Origin: Verrucomicrobiota bacterium
GTDB taxonomy: Bacteria; Verrucomicrobiota; Verrucomicrobiia; Chthoniobacterales; UBA10450
Length of the DNA: 11,767 bases
Direction: 5' to 3'
Assembly: GCA_003218345.1 (NCBI GenBank)
Contig: QHNF01000001.1
Coordinates: 1-11,767 of the forward strand
Shown here: piece by piece, positions 1 to 6,754 of the stretch
Layout: every line of letters starts with the position of its first letter
Numbering within the stretch: position 1 is the first letter of the stretch
Translations under genes and position numbers: made by a program
The notes under the pieces: generated by a model
Told to the model about the DNA's origin: nothing
Databases searched by the model: none
The model's input: only the letters and a program-made list of their open reading frames with translations

Positions 1-73
1 CGACCGCATCCTCATCTTCCCAAATGATCTTCGCCGGAGTTTGCCGCGCGACGACTTTTTCGAAAATGGTCAT
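1..73 (-). CDS. HIT-family nucleotide-binding hydrolase (HinT-like), N-terminal fragment
   Basis: Only the first 24 codons are present; the gene runs off the left edge. The reading begins MTIFEKVVARQTPAKIIWED, which follows the characteristic HIT/HinT opening (xxIFxKIIxxExPAxxVYED). HIT proteins hydrolyse nucleoside phosphoramidates or dinucleotides with a C-terminal HxHxHxx motif, which lies outside the window and cannot be checked. The ATG at 73 is chosen because the family motif starts directly there; an ATG five bases upstream hits a stop after one codon. No clear Shine-Dalgarno sequence precedes it. It is co-directional with the upstream gene, about 100 bp away. Family assignment is fairly secure from the N-terminal pattern alone; the exact subfamily is not. 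Confidence 0.75.
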   Translation of the reverse strand, partial: MTIFEKVVARQTPAKIIWEDEDAV

Positions 74-177
74 GTCATTTTGAGAGCTTGGAAGTCTCAG
101 AAACCGGGAGTCCGTGTAAATCTGCGCAATCTGACGCTAATTCAAATGCGAAAAACTGGCGGCTAAGTCTGCTGATT
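74..177. other. Intergenic gap between the 186-residue gene and the HIT gene
   Basis: About 100 bp without a supported gene. It must hold the leader of the HIT gene if that gene has its own promoter, but I see no convincing -35/-10 pair. A short dyad GCTGAAATCAGC lies at its upstream edge, at the end of the preceding gene. It has no T-tract and is too small to call a terminator. Confidence 0.4.
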
Positions 178-738
178 TCAGCGCAGCGAGCAATCGAATC
201 GCGAAAAATCAGCAGCCGAACTTAATTTTTCGCGCACGAAGCAGACAATTTCCTCGCGCAGCGCGTCGCAGGCGCGCGTCCATGTTTTCACGCCGCGAAG
301 ATGCTTCACGCAAGATTGCAGCGAGCAAAGCTGGAGATTATCGGCGCCGGTCTCAATCAAAGTGCGAATTCGTTTTTCCAGAAGATCAAAAAACGCGAGT
401 TCGTATCCGGTGCCTGCATGGTGAGCGATGTCGAGGAGTGAGATGGAAATGGGCGGCGGCGAAGGCGCAAAATGAGGCACAATCTCTTTGTAACCGATGC
501 ATTTCAGGACGTATCGCACGGTCTGCGATAATTGGCTAAAGTCGATCACGTTTTCGTCATTTCTAAGATGGAGATAAAAGGCAATGCTTTCCGTAACGTG
601 ATCGGTTAGCCACCAACGAGGATAACCAGCCTCGTCGGCTGCCCGCGTAATCGCAGCGTGCAGCCAATCGCGATTGAACTCGAAGAGTTGCCCTGAATCT
701 GTGCGGAGATATGGAAATTCTTCCTTAAACGCGACCAT
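178..738 (-). CDS. Unnamed 186-residue protein with divergent ATP-cone-like N-terminal region, coupled to nrdR
   Basis: I do not recognise a named family over the whole length. Residues about 16-92 follow the layout of an ATP-cone: a basic/aromatic start (GQLFEFNRDWL), a helix AAITRAADEAG, then a V-x-E-S-I helix, and a final hydrophobic helix ending IGYKEIVPHFA. This parallels the neighbouring NrdR cone (FDRRKL, SIAKAFEK, DMVDEIV, IDEVAYLRYA). There is no CxxC zinc ribbon. Residues about 93-186 are a proline-rich linker and an apparently helical cysteine-containing tail (C138, C143, C157, C166, C183) with no motif I know. The ATG at 738 lies inside the last codons of nrdR, a 14-bp overlap, so translation is probably coupled. 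A role with NrdR or in sensing dATP/ATP is inference from position and resemblance; a wholly different function remains possible. Confidence 0.7.
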   Translation of the reverse strand: MVAFKEEFPYLRTDSGQLFEFNRDWLHAAITRAADEAGYPRWWLTDHVTESIAFYLHLRNDENVIDFSQLSQTVRYVLKCIGYKEIVPHFAPSPPPISISLLDIAHHAGTGYELAFFDLLEKRIRTLIETGADNLQLCSLQSCVKHLRGVKTWTRACDALREEIVCFVREKLSSAADFSRFDCSLR

Positions 739-1279
739 GATTTTTATTGATTGCGAGGTTGCGTGATTCGCCGGCGGGATTTTCTGCTGTCTCAGGCGGA
801 AACAATTCTCGCTGGAGCGTATTCGGTTTTACCCGACGCCCAAGAGTATGAATGGCATCTACAAATTGATCGACATCCTGAAACCGCTGGTACACGGAGG
901 CGTACCGCAAATAGGCCACTTCATCAATTCCGCGCAATTTTTCGAGCACTTTAGCGCCGATTGCCGAAGACGGAATTTCGCGCCCGCTCGTTTCAAGCTC
1001 GTGCACAATCTCGTCCACCATGTCTTCCAGGGTAATAAGACTGGTGGAACGTTTTTCAAAAGCTTTTGCGATGCTGGCGGTCAGTTTGCGCCGATCAAAC
1101 GGTTCATGGGTTCTGTTACGTTTCACAACGCGCAGGTCCGACCGCTCGATTTCTTCATAAGTGGTAAAGCGATACTTGCACGTAAGACATTCGCGGCGGC
1201 GCCGAATACTGGAACTATCCCGCGACTGACGGGAATCGATGACTTTGTCATCACGAGACCCGCACTTGGGGCAACGCAT
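725..1279 (-). CDS. nrdR: Transcriptional repressor NrdR
   Basis: NrdR represses ribonucleotide reductase genes in response to ATP/dATP bound in its ATP-cone. The 184-residue product starts MRCPKCGS and carries a zinc ribbon with C3, C6, C31 and C34. A basic DNA-binding stretch (RRRREC, CKYRFTTYEE) follows, then an ATP-cone over about residues 49-139 (VVKRN, EPFDRRKL, IAKAFEKR, YLRYASVYQRF). This is textbook NrdR up to about residue 150. The family is usually about 150-160 residues; here a roughly 30-residue polar tail overlaps the downstream gene by 14 bp. The ATG at 1279 is fixed by the conserved MxCPxC start. No Shine-Dalgarno sequence is seen. An NrdR box just upstream suggests negative autoregulation. 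Which reductase operon it controls is not visible here. Confidence 0.97.
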   Translation of the reverse strand: MRCPKCGSRDDKVIDSRQSRDSSSIRRRRECLTCKYRFTTYEEIERSDLRVVKRNRTHEPFDRRKLTASIAKAFEKRSTSLITLEDMVDEIVHELETSGREIPSSAIGAKVLEKLRGIDEVAYLRYASVYQRFQDVDQFVDAIHTLGRRVKPNTLQRELFPPETAENPAGESRNLAINKNHGRV

Positions 1280-1294
1280 AGTGTCAAAAAGCTA

Positions 1295-1322
1295 ATTACC
1301 ACACTATAAGTTGTGGCGTCAA
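1295..1322 (-). promoter_or_regulatory. Putative nrdR promoter with the operator in its spacer
   Basis: On the minus strand TTGACG (1322-1317) and GGTAAT (1300-1295) are separated by 16 bp, and that spacer is exactly the NrdR-box candidate. The -35 is good (5 of 6 to TTGACA) and the -10 is moderate (4 of 6 to TATAAT). The start of transcription would fall near 1288, giving a leader of only about 8-9 nt before the ATG, which fits the absence of a Shine-Dalgarno sequence. The architecture is inferred from spacing only. Confidence 0.4.
1301..1316 (-). promoter_or_regulatory. NrdR box
   Basis: The plus-strand sequence ACACTATAAGTTGTGG matches the published 16-bp NrdR-box consensus (acaCwAtATaTwGtgt) at 13 of 16 positions, counted by eye. 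The two outer half sites (CCACA/TGTGG, counting two flanking bases from 1299) form an inverted repeat. It lies 21 bp upstream of the nrdR start codon. NrdR boxes often come as pairs about 31 bp apart centre to centre; I found no good second copy at that distance. Confidence 0.75.
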
Positions 1323-1659
1323 TAGTTGTTTCGGTTCCCTTCTTTTACTCTCGTTCACTTGCAATGCGTAGCTCTGCGAAATCTAGTGCATGTATAGCGG
1401 GTGATCGATGACAGAAGGCGGAGGATAGGCTTCGTCGCCGCGGCGACTCTCGAGCAGAAGCATCTTGTCCGCCATAGGACGGACTCGCTACAGCGAGCCT
1501 CTCGAATCCGCGAACATACAGGCTGGAAGCCTTGTGTGCCGAGACAGCTAAGGCGCCTATCTTCCAGTTCGTGTCGAGTCGGCCGTTGCCAATGGTCGAT
1601 TCGTCAACGATTGACCGCTGCGTTGACGCAAGAGCGCCCTGACGCTACACGGGATTCTC
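1317..1659. other. Non-coding, dyad-rich region upstream of the permease gene
   Basis: About 340 bp with no supported gene. Readings through it are arginine-rich and look like noise. Between 1434 and 1558 there are five short dyads: a perfect 14-bp palindrome GTCGCCGCGGCGAC (1434-1447), GTCCG/CGGAC (1467-1484), CTCGCT/AGCGAG (1484-1497), AGGCT-GGA-AGCCT (1520-1532) and AGGCGCCT (1551-1558). The stretch may be a cluster of interspersed palindromic repeats; I cannot verify copy number from one window. A weak promoter-like pair TTGACG (1623-1628) and TACACG (1646-1651) lies just before the permease ATG. Confidence 0.5.
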
Positions 1660-2607
1660 ATGCAGAACGGCAAGACGATCAGCGCAAGCTACGGTCCCTG
1701 GCTGGTCGGCCTCGGCGCCGCGCTCTGGGGGACAGAGAGCGCATGGCGAATCCCACTCAACGAGCTATTCGATGCCAGGGTAATCGTTTTTTGGGAACAC
1801 GTGCTCATCCTGATCATGTTTCTGCCGATTCTGATCTCGCGCTTACACGAGATTCCGAAAATCCAGCCATGTACGTGGGGTTATCTCCTCTTCTCCGGAT
1901 TCGCCGGCTCGGCCGTCGGCACGATCTTCTTCACGTTAGCGTTGAAATACGGGAACCCGACCGTGGTTAACGTGATTCTGAATATCCAGCCCGTTATTTC
2001 AACTCTTGGTGCTTTTCTGCTTTTTCACGACCGGCTTGCCAGGCGCTTCTTCCTTTATGCCGGCATCGCCATCATTGCCGGCGTTTTCGTCTCAGTTCAG
2101 TATCCAGAGTTAATTGGCGTTTCATTTGAGCGCGCCGGTCTAAATCTCGGCACTGGTTACGCGCTCATCTGCGCGCTTTTCTGGGGTCTCGCGACCGTTG
2201 CCGGGCGCGGCGTGATGATCGGCATGTCGTTGCGGCTTGCTTCAAGTCTGCGCGTCGTGGTCGGACTCACCTGTATGACGTTGATCCTTCTCGCCTACGG
2301 CAAACTTCATGGCGCGGCGCTTTGGCCGCCTGCTGTGCAGGAGCACGCCGCAAAGGCGATTGTTTTGCTAGTTCTACTCGCGTCCATCTCGGGCGGAATT
2401 CCGCTCTTGATTTATTTTCAAGGGCTGCGCCTGACACGCGCATCGACGGCAGGGTATTTCGAGATGATGCAGACTCTTGCTGCGGTTTGCATTACCTGGG
2501 GCGTCTTCGACGCGAGCCTCCATCTCCATCAGGTGATTGCGGCCTTGGTCCTCATCGTTGCCGTGACCATGGTGCATTGGGTCCAGCAAAGGATTGAATC
2601 GCGATAG
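1660..2607 (+). CDS. EamA/DMT-superfamily inner-membrane permease
   Basis: The 315-residue protein has the ten-helix pattern of two tandem EamA repeats: hydrophobic segments at roughly 12-32, 40-60, 72-93, 100-120, 129-147, 163-183, 194-213, 232-254, 263-283 and 289-308. Each repeat begins with the typical opening (ALWGTESAWRIPL and ALFWGLATVAGR). The segment GNPTVVNVILNIQPVIS before helix 4 is typical of the family, as is the charged link after it (FHDRLARR). DMT permeases export or import small metabolites such as amino acids or nucleobases; substrate cannot be read from sequence. The ATG at 1660 is the only standard start: the frame has a stop at 1624-1626 and the first helix begins about 12 residues in. 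Only a weak GGGA precedes it. It stands alone on the plus strand, divergent from nrdR and convergent with the topoisomerase gene. Confidence 0.93.
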   Translation: MQNGKTISASYGPWLVGLGAALWGTESAWRIPLNELFDARVIVFWEHVLILIMFLPILISRLHEIPKIQPCTWGYLLFSGFAGSAVGTIFFTLALKYGNPTVVNVILNIQPVISTLGAFLLFHDRLARRFFLYAGIAIIAGVFVSVQYPELIGVSFERAGLNLGTGYALICALFWGLATVAGRGVMIGMSLRLASSLRVVVGLTCMTLILLAYGKLHGAALWPPAVQEHAAKAIVLLVLLASISGGIPLLIYFQGLRLTRASTAGYFEMMQTLAAVCITWGVFDASLHLHQVIAALVLIVAVTMVHWVQQRIESR

Positions 2608-2642
2608 GCGATGAACGCCTGATTGATCGCAGGATTGCAATC
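2606..2642. terminator. Weak dyads between convergent genes
   Basis: The 46-bp gap between the permease stop and the topoisomerase stop contains AGGCG-ATGAA-CGCCT (2606-2620), a 5-bp stem with a 5-nt loop, and a perfect 10-bp palindrome GATTGCAATC (2633-2642). Neither has a T-tract, so neither is a canonical intrinsic terminator. Their place between two convergent genes makes a bidirectional stop signal plausible but unproven. Confidence 0.3.
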
Positions 2643-2653
2643 AAAGGCTGTCG

Positions 2654-5560
2654 TTAGGCCGTCGTGCTCGCTTTATCCGACTTCGCAACTCGCTCAGTTT
2701 TCTCGGGAAACTCGAAACCGATTTTCTCGTCCTCTAGTTTCAAATAGGCCGAGAACGGGCGTCCCCTTTTCGAGATGAAACCGTCGAGGAGGTCGGTCTT
2801 ACCAGTGGTGAGCAGTCTCTTCGCCTGCTCTATGGGAATCTCGCGGCCCAGAATCGTTTTGCCGAGTTTAAATTTGCACGGCTTTCGGTCAGCCTGGGAA
2901 CGCTCGCAAATGTAGCTGTTCTCGGTTTCAAAAATCTTCCCGCCGCACTTTGGACATTTGCCTAACGACTCTTTGCCTGTGAAATCAATTTTCGCGACCG
3001 GCTCTTTAGGCTTTCGATCTCTTTTTGCCTTTGGTTGGCGCTTTTCGAATTCGAAGCCTACGTCCTTTTTGTCGGTCAACACGAGGAACGCTTTGAAGGG
3101 TCTGCCTTTGCGCGAGATGAAGCGCTCGAGCAAATCGGTCTTGCCGGTCTCGAGCAGCTTCTTCATCTGCTCACGTTCAATAGGTCGCTGCAAAATCGCT
3201 TTCCCAGAGCGGAAATCGCACACCTTATTTGGACCAACTGAATTTTCGCAAACGTAAGTCATCCCGCTCTCGAAAACGCGTCCGCCGCATTTCGGGCACT
3301 TCCCGAGTGGCTCCTGCCCTGAAAAATCGACGGACTGAGTTACGCCGTCAGTCTGGCCATTTGGCCCAAAATCAAACTCTGCCTTGAAGTCGTCACCCAG
3401 CTTGAGTACGGCAGCGAAGCGCTTGCCCTTCCTGCTACGAAAGCCGGTTAGCGGGCCGACCTGTTTGTCACTCACGAGCGTCTCGAACTCTTCGCGGCTC
3501 AGCAATCGCCCCGCGATAGTTTTCCAAATCGTGAAATCGCACTCTTCATTTGTGCAGGTGAAACTCTTGAAGCGCTCGACAATCGGCGAACCGCACTTGG
3601 GGCATTGGCCGAACGGCTCGCTCTCCGGCATGTGCTCATCAGGATGAAAGTGCTTTGCTTTTCCAACGATTTCCTTTGTGAGATCGCGAATGTCACGCAT
3701 GAACGCGTCGCGTGTAAGCTTGCGATGCTCGATTTCTCGCAAACGGAATTCCCAGTCGCCGGTGAGCTCCGGACTGGTCAGCTCCGGTACCGCATTCTTT
3801 AAGAGAGTGATGGTTTGGATGGCCTTCGCCGTTGGCTGCAACTCCTTGCCTTGTCGCACCAGATAATGAGCTGAAATCAGGGTTTCGATAACGGACGCGC
3901 GTGTAGCCGGCGTGCCGAGCCCTTTTTCCTTCATCGCCTCGCGCAGCTCTTCGTCTTCGACCAACTTCCCAGCGCCTTCCATCGCGCTTAGGATCGTCCC
4001 TTCATTATAGCGAGCCGGCGGCTTGGTCTGGTCTGTCTTGATTTCGATGCGGGCCGTTGTGACGCGTTCGCCTTGCCTCACCAGCGGCAGGTTCTCCTCT
4101 GGCTTGTCGCTGGCAGTTTCGCGTCCATAAACCTCCAGCCATCCCGGTGCGACCAGAATTTTTCCTTCCGTCTTGAAAGGTTCGCCTTCCAATCGAGTGA
4201 TCCGTGTGGTGTTCTCATATTGTGCAGGCGGGAAGAAGACAGCCACGAAGCGCCTGGTCACCATGTCGAACACCGCGCTCTCGTGGTTATCTAGCGAACC
4301 GGGAACAGCTCCGGTGGGAATAATCGCAAAGTGATCGCTTACTTTTGCGTTATTAAAGACGCGTTTATTTGGCTTGACCCAATTGTTATCGAGTACTTTC
4401 CGTGCGAATGGATTGTCGCTCTTACCCAATATCGATATTGCTGTCGGGAGGTAATCTTCCGGCAAAGCGCGCGAATCCGTGCGCGGATAAGTGATGACTT
4501 TGTGCTTCTCGTAAAGCGCCTGGGCGATTTGCAAGGTGCGTTTTGCCGAGAAGCCGAAGCGATTGTTCGCTTCGCGCTGCAACGCCGTAAGATCATATAG
4601 TTGCGGCGCAACTTGTGTGGTTGGCTTCTTCTCCTCGAGTTCGACGATGCCATTCTTGCCGCTGCACTTTCGCTGAATGGCTTCGGCGATTTCGCGGTGC
4701 CACAATCGCGCCGCGGCGCGATGCTCTTCCCAGAGGGAGCCGTCTGCGGCATCCAAGCGCCGCTCGGCATCCGGGAGACTCAGTTGCAAACGTGCGAGCA
4801 GTCTCTTCGTTCTTTCAATTTCGTCCTCGTCCTTTGTGAATGCCTCATCAAACCAGCGTCCGGCGTATTCGCCGGCTGCCGCGCGGAATGTGCCGAAGAT
4901 TTCGTGCAGTTCCCGTGGCCTGAAGTCCTGAATCTTTCTCTCGCGGTCCACGATGATGGCAAGGGTCGGGGTCTGCACGCGCCCAAGTGAAGTAACCGTG
5001 CTGCCGCGCCCGCCGCTGAGCCGCAACGTAAAGGCCCGCGTCGCATTGATGCCGACGAGCCAGTCCGCCTCGTTGCGGCTGCGGGCGGCGCTGGCCAATG
5101 GTTGCATATCATCATCGCTCCGCAACCGCGTGAATGCTTCGCGAATGGCGTCCGTGGTCATGGATTGCAGCCAGAGACGCTTGATCGGCTTTTTCGTGCA
5201 AGCGTATTGAACGATGTAGCGGAAGATCAACTCGCCTTCCCGGCCTGCGTCGCATGCGTTGATTATGTCCGAAACATTTTTGTCCTTGATGAGCCTGCGG
5301 AGGACATTGACGCGGCCGCCCATTTTTTCCGCCGGCTCAAGCTCAAACTCCGCCGGCATGATGGGAAGTTTTTTCATGTCCCATTTGTCCTGCTCTTTCA
5401 TAGAAGCAGGCACCGCAAGTTCAAGGAGATGGCCTACCGCCCATGACAACAAATATTTCTCGTTCTCGTAGTAATCCTTGCCTTTTTTGAATCCGCCGAG
5501 TGCCTTGGCGATGTCGCTCGCGACCGACGGCTTCTCGGTAATGATGAGAGACTTGGACAT
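2654..5560 (-). CDS. topB: Type IA DNA topoisomerase, TopB (topoisomerase III) class, with three C-terminal zinc-ribbon units
   Basis: The 968-residue enzyme relaxes negative supercoils or decatenates DNA by cutting one strand through a 5'-phosphotyrosine. The Toprim domain is at residues 1-150, with E9 in ITEKPS and the acidic motif CDAGREGELIFR (D104, E108, E110). G106 replaces the second aspartate of the DxD form, as in many TopB proteins. The catalytic tyrosine is Y358 in ITYPRTDS. Other core landmarks are SLGRVQTPTL (191-200) and GLGTPATRA (547-555). The C-terminal third contains three tandem units, each a four-cysteine ribbon plus a basic repeat: C653/C656/C669/C674, C755/C758/C771/C781 and C869/C872/C885/C895, the latter two each followed by a KTDLL-containing segment. 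These should bind single-stranded DNA. It lies 93 bp downstream of dprA on the same strand, a familiar dprA-topoisomerase pairing. TopA rather than TopB naming is possible, but the Toprim motif favours TopB. Confidence 0.95.
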   Translation of the reverse strand: MSKSLIITEKPSVASDIAKALGGFKKGKDYYENEKYLLSWAVGHLLELAVPASMKEQDKWDMKKLPIMPAEFELEPAEKMGGRVNVLRRLIKDKNVSDIINACDAGREGELIFRYIVQYACTKKPIKRLWLQSMTTDAIREAFTRLRSDDDMQPLASAARSRNEADWLVGINATRAFTLRLSGGRGSTVTSLGRVQTPTLAIIVDRERKIQDFRPRELHEIFGTFRAAAGEYAGRWFDEAFTKDEDEIERTKRLLARLQLSLPDAERRLDAADGSLWEEHRAAARLWHREIAEAIQRKCSGKNGIVELEEKKPTTQVAPQLYDLTALQREANNRFGFSAKRTLQIAQALYEKHKVITYPRTDSRALPEDYLPTAISILGKSDNPFARKVLDNNWVKPNKRVFNNAKVSDHFAIIPTGAVPGSLDNHESAVFDMVTRRFVAVFFPPAQYENTTRITRLEGEPFKTEGKILVAPGWLEVYGRETASDKPEENLPLVRQGERVTTARIEIKTDQTKPPARYNEGTILSAMEGAGKLVEDEELREAMKEKGLGTPATRASVIETLISAHYLVRQGKELQPTAKAIQTITLLKNAVPELTSPELTGDWEFRLREIEHRKLTRDAFMRDIRDLTKEIVGKAKHFHPDEHMPESEPFGQCPKCGSPIVERFKSFTCTNEECDFTIWKTIAGRLLSREEFETLVSDKQVGPLTGFRSRKGKRFAAVLKLGDDFKAEFDFGPNGQTDGVTQSVDFSGQEPLGKCPKCGGRVFESGMTYVCENSVGPNKVCDFRSGKAILQRPIEREQMKKLLETGKTDLLERFISRKGRPFKAFLVLTDKKDVGFEFEKRQPKAKRDRKPKEPVAKIDFTGKESLGKCPKCGGKIFETENSYICERSQADRKPCKFKLGKTILGREIPIEQAKRLLTTGKTDLLDGFISKRGRPFSAYLKLEDEKIGFEFPEKTERVAKSDKASTTA

Positions 5561-5653
5561 GAGGGGCTGAATCGAACCCAGTTATGATGTTTTTGCAAAT
5601 AGGAGCAGAATTCGCGCTACTCGCAAAAACTGCGGCCGTTGTAAGTACATGCT
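5561..5653. other. dprA-topoisomerase intergenic gap
   Basis: A 93-bp gap with no gene. It holds a strong inverted repeat (listed separately) and, just before the topoisomerase ATG, a GGTTCGATTC sequence that resembles a tRNA T-loop by chance. No Shine-Dalgarno sequence precedes the topoisomerase start. Confidence 0.4.
5589..5630 (-). repeat. Inverted repeat / stem-loop between dprA and the topoisomerase gene
   Basis: GTTTTTGC (5589-5596) and GCAAAAAC (5623-5630) are perfect 8-bp inverted copies enclosing 26 nt. On the minus strand the enclosed segment can form a further 5-bp helix, AGTAG with CTGCT (one wobble pair). The result is a two-tier hairpin about 24 nt after the dprA stop codon. 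The outer stem is AT-rich with no T-tract after it, so it is more likely an RNA processing or attenuation structure than a canonical terminator. Function is inference. Confidence 0.45.
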
Positions 5654-6754
5654 CTATCCGAGCTTAACAAAATATTTTCCCGGCAGCTGTTTAACCAGAC
5701 GCTTCAGCTCAAGCCGAAGCAATGTCGATGAAACGGCTGCGCTCGGTAATTCCGTCTTCGCTGCAATATCATCAATCGATGTCTCAACTGCATCGATCGC
5801 GTCATAGATGCGGCGCTCTTCTCCGGAAAGCAATGGCAGTGGACGCACAGCGGCTTCCGGCAACGGCTTTGCTTCCGGCAAAAGAATTTGCAGATCATCC
5901 AGAATGTCATTGGCGTCCATGACCAATTTTGCGCCTTGCTGGATGAGACGATTCGATCCCATCGCGCTGGGCGCGTTGATATGTCCCGGAATGGCATAGA
6001 CCGAACGGCCTTGTTCGAGCGCCTGCGATGCGGTAATGAGCGCACCGCTATTCAGGCCTGCTTCCACCACGAGAATGCCGTGGCTCCAACCGGAAATGAT
6101 TCGGTTTCGCATCGGAAAAGTTTGACGGTCCGGTTCGATCTCCATCGAAAATTCGGACACAATCGCGCCATTTCCTGCGCGAATTTTCTCGGCAAGAGCG
6201 GCGTTCTCTGGTGGGTAAAGTTTCGCTAACCCGGAGCCGATGACTGCGATGGTGCGTCCCTTTGCGGCGAGCGCTCCTTGATGAGCCGCCGTATCGATGC
6301 CGCGCGCAAGGCCGCTGATTACGCTCAACCCCGCATAGGCAAGCTGATAAGCGAGCTTCTTTGCAGACTCCACGCCGTAATGTGTGGTGCGGCGCGCGCC
6401 GATAATGCCGATAGCGTGATGGTCGCGCTCTTCCAATTCTCCCCAAACGTAAAGCACAATTGGCGGCGCGTGGATCTCGCGCAGCGATTTGGGATATGAT
6501 GGCGATGCCTGTGTAATGACGGTGGCGCCGAAGTCGCGAATCCGTCCAAGCTCCGCCTCAAGATCGACAATCGATTCCCAGTCGCTAATCTGATCGGCGA
6601 CTTCACCGCCGATTCCTTCGACCTTGCGGAGCTCGCTGCGTTTCGCGGCGAGGATTTGTTGCGGTTTGTTGAATACCTCTAGTAATTTCCGCAGCCGCAC
6701 CGGGCCAACGGTCGGCAGCATATTGAGGGCGATGCAAGCTTCGGTCGCGTTCAT
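5654..6754 (-). CDS. dprA: DNA-processing protein DprA (Smf)
   Basis: DprA binds incoming single-stranded DNA during natural transformation and loads RecA onto it. The 366-residue protein is full length. Residues 5-58 form a helix-hairpin-helix region (LPTVGPVRLRKLLEVF, VEGIGGEVADQI). The Rossmann-like core runs from about 85 to 290 with IIGARRTTHYG (117-127), SGLARGIDTAAHQGAL (147-162), VIGSGLAKLYPPEN (171-184), FPMRNRIISG (213-222), VVEAGLNSGALITA (229-242) and AIPGHI (254-259). Residues 307-366 match the C-terminal winged-helix (DML1-like) domain. The ATG at 6754 overlaps the stop of the upstream PIN-gene remnant as ATGA, a typical coupling junction. A topoisomerase gene follows. Presence of DprA alone does not prove competence; no other com genes are in view. 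Confidence 0.97.
   Translation of the reverse strand: MNATEACIALNMLPTVGPVRLRKLLEVFNKPQQILAAKRSELRKVEGIGGEVADQISDWESIVDLEAELGRIRDFGATVITQASPSYPKSLREIHAPPIVLYVWGELEERDHHAIGIIGARRTTHYGVESAKKLAYQLAYAGLSVISGLARGIDTAAHQGALAAKGRTIAVIGSGLAKLYPPENAALAEKIRAGNGAIVSEFSMEIEPDRQTFPMRNRIISGWSHGILVVEAGLNSGALITASQALEQGRSVYAIPGHINAPSAMGSNRLIQQGAKLVMDANDILDDLQILLPEAKPLPEAAVRPLPLLSGEERRIYDAIDAVETSIDDIAAKTELPSAAVSSTLLRLELKRLVKQLPGKYFVKLG

Noticed and set aside
1316..1331. A possible second NrdR box next to the first.
   Set aside because: Only about 7 of 16 positions agree, and the roughly 15-bp centre spacing does not fit the usual tandem distance.
1401..1970. A 189-residue plus-strand reading starting in the gap before the permease.
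   Set aside because: Arginine-rich, no motif, and it runs out of frame through the permease gene, which has clear membrane segments.
2958..5471. Many plus- and minus-strand readings of 60-140 residues inside the topoisomerase gene.
   Set aside because: All are shadows of a complete conserved gene, with no domain, start signal or spacing of their own.
5561..5660. tRNA-like pieces on the minus strand: a GGTTCGATTC T-loop motif near 5570 and an AGCTC-GGATA-GAGC D-arm-like piece near 5650.
   Set aside because: The T-stem arms do not pair, no anticodon stem fits, and the D-arm piece is made of the last dprA codons. I regard it as coincidence.
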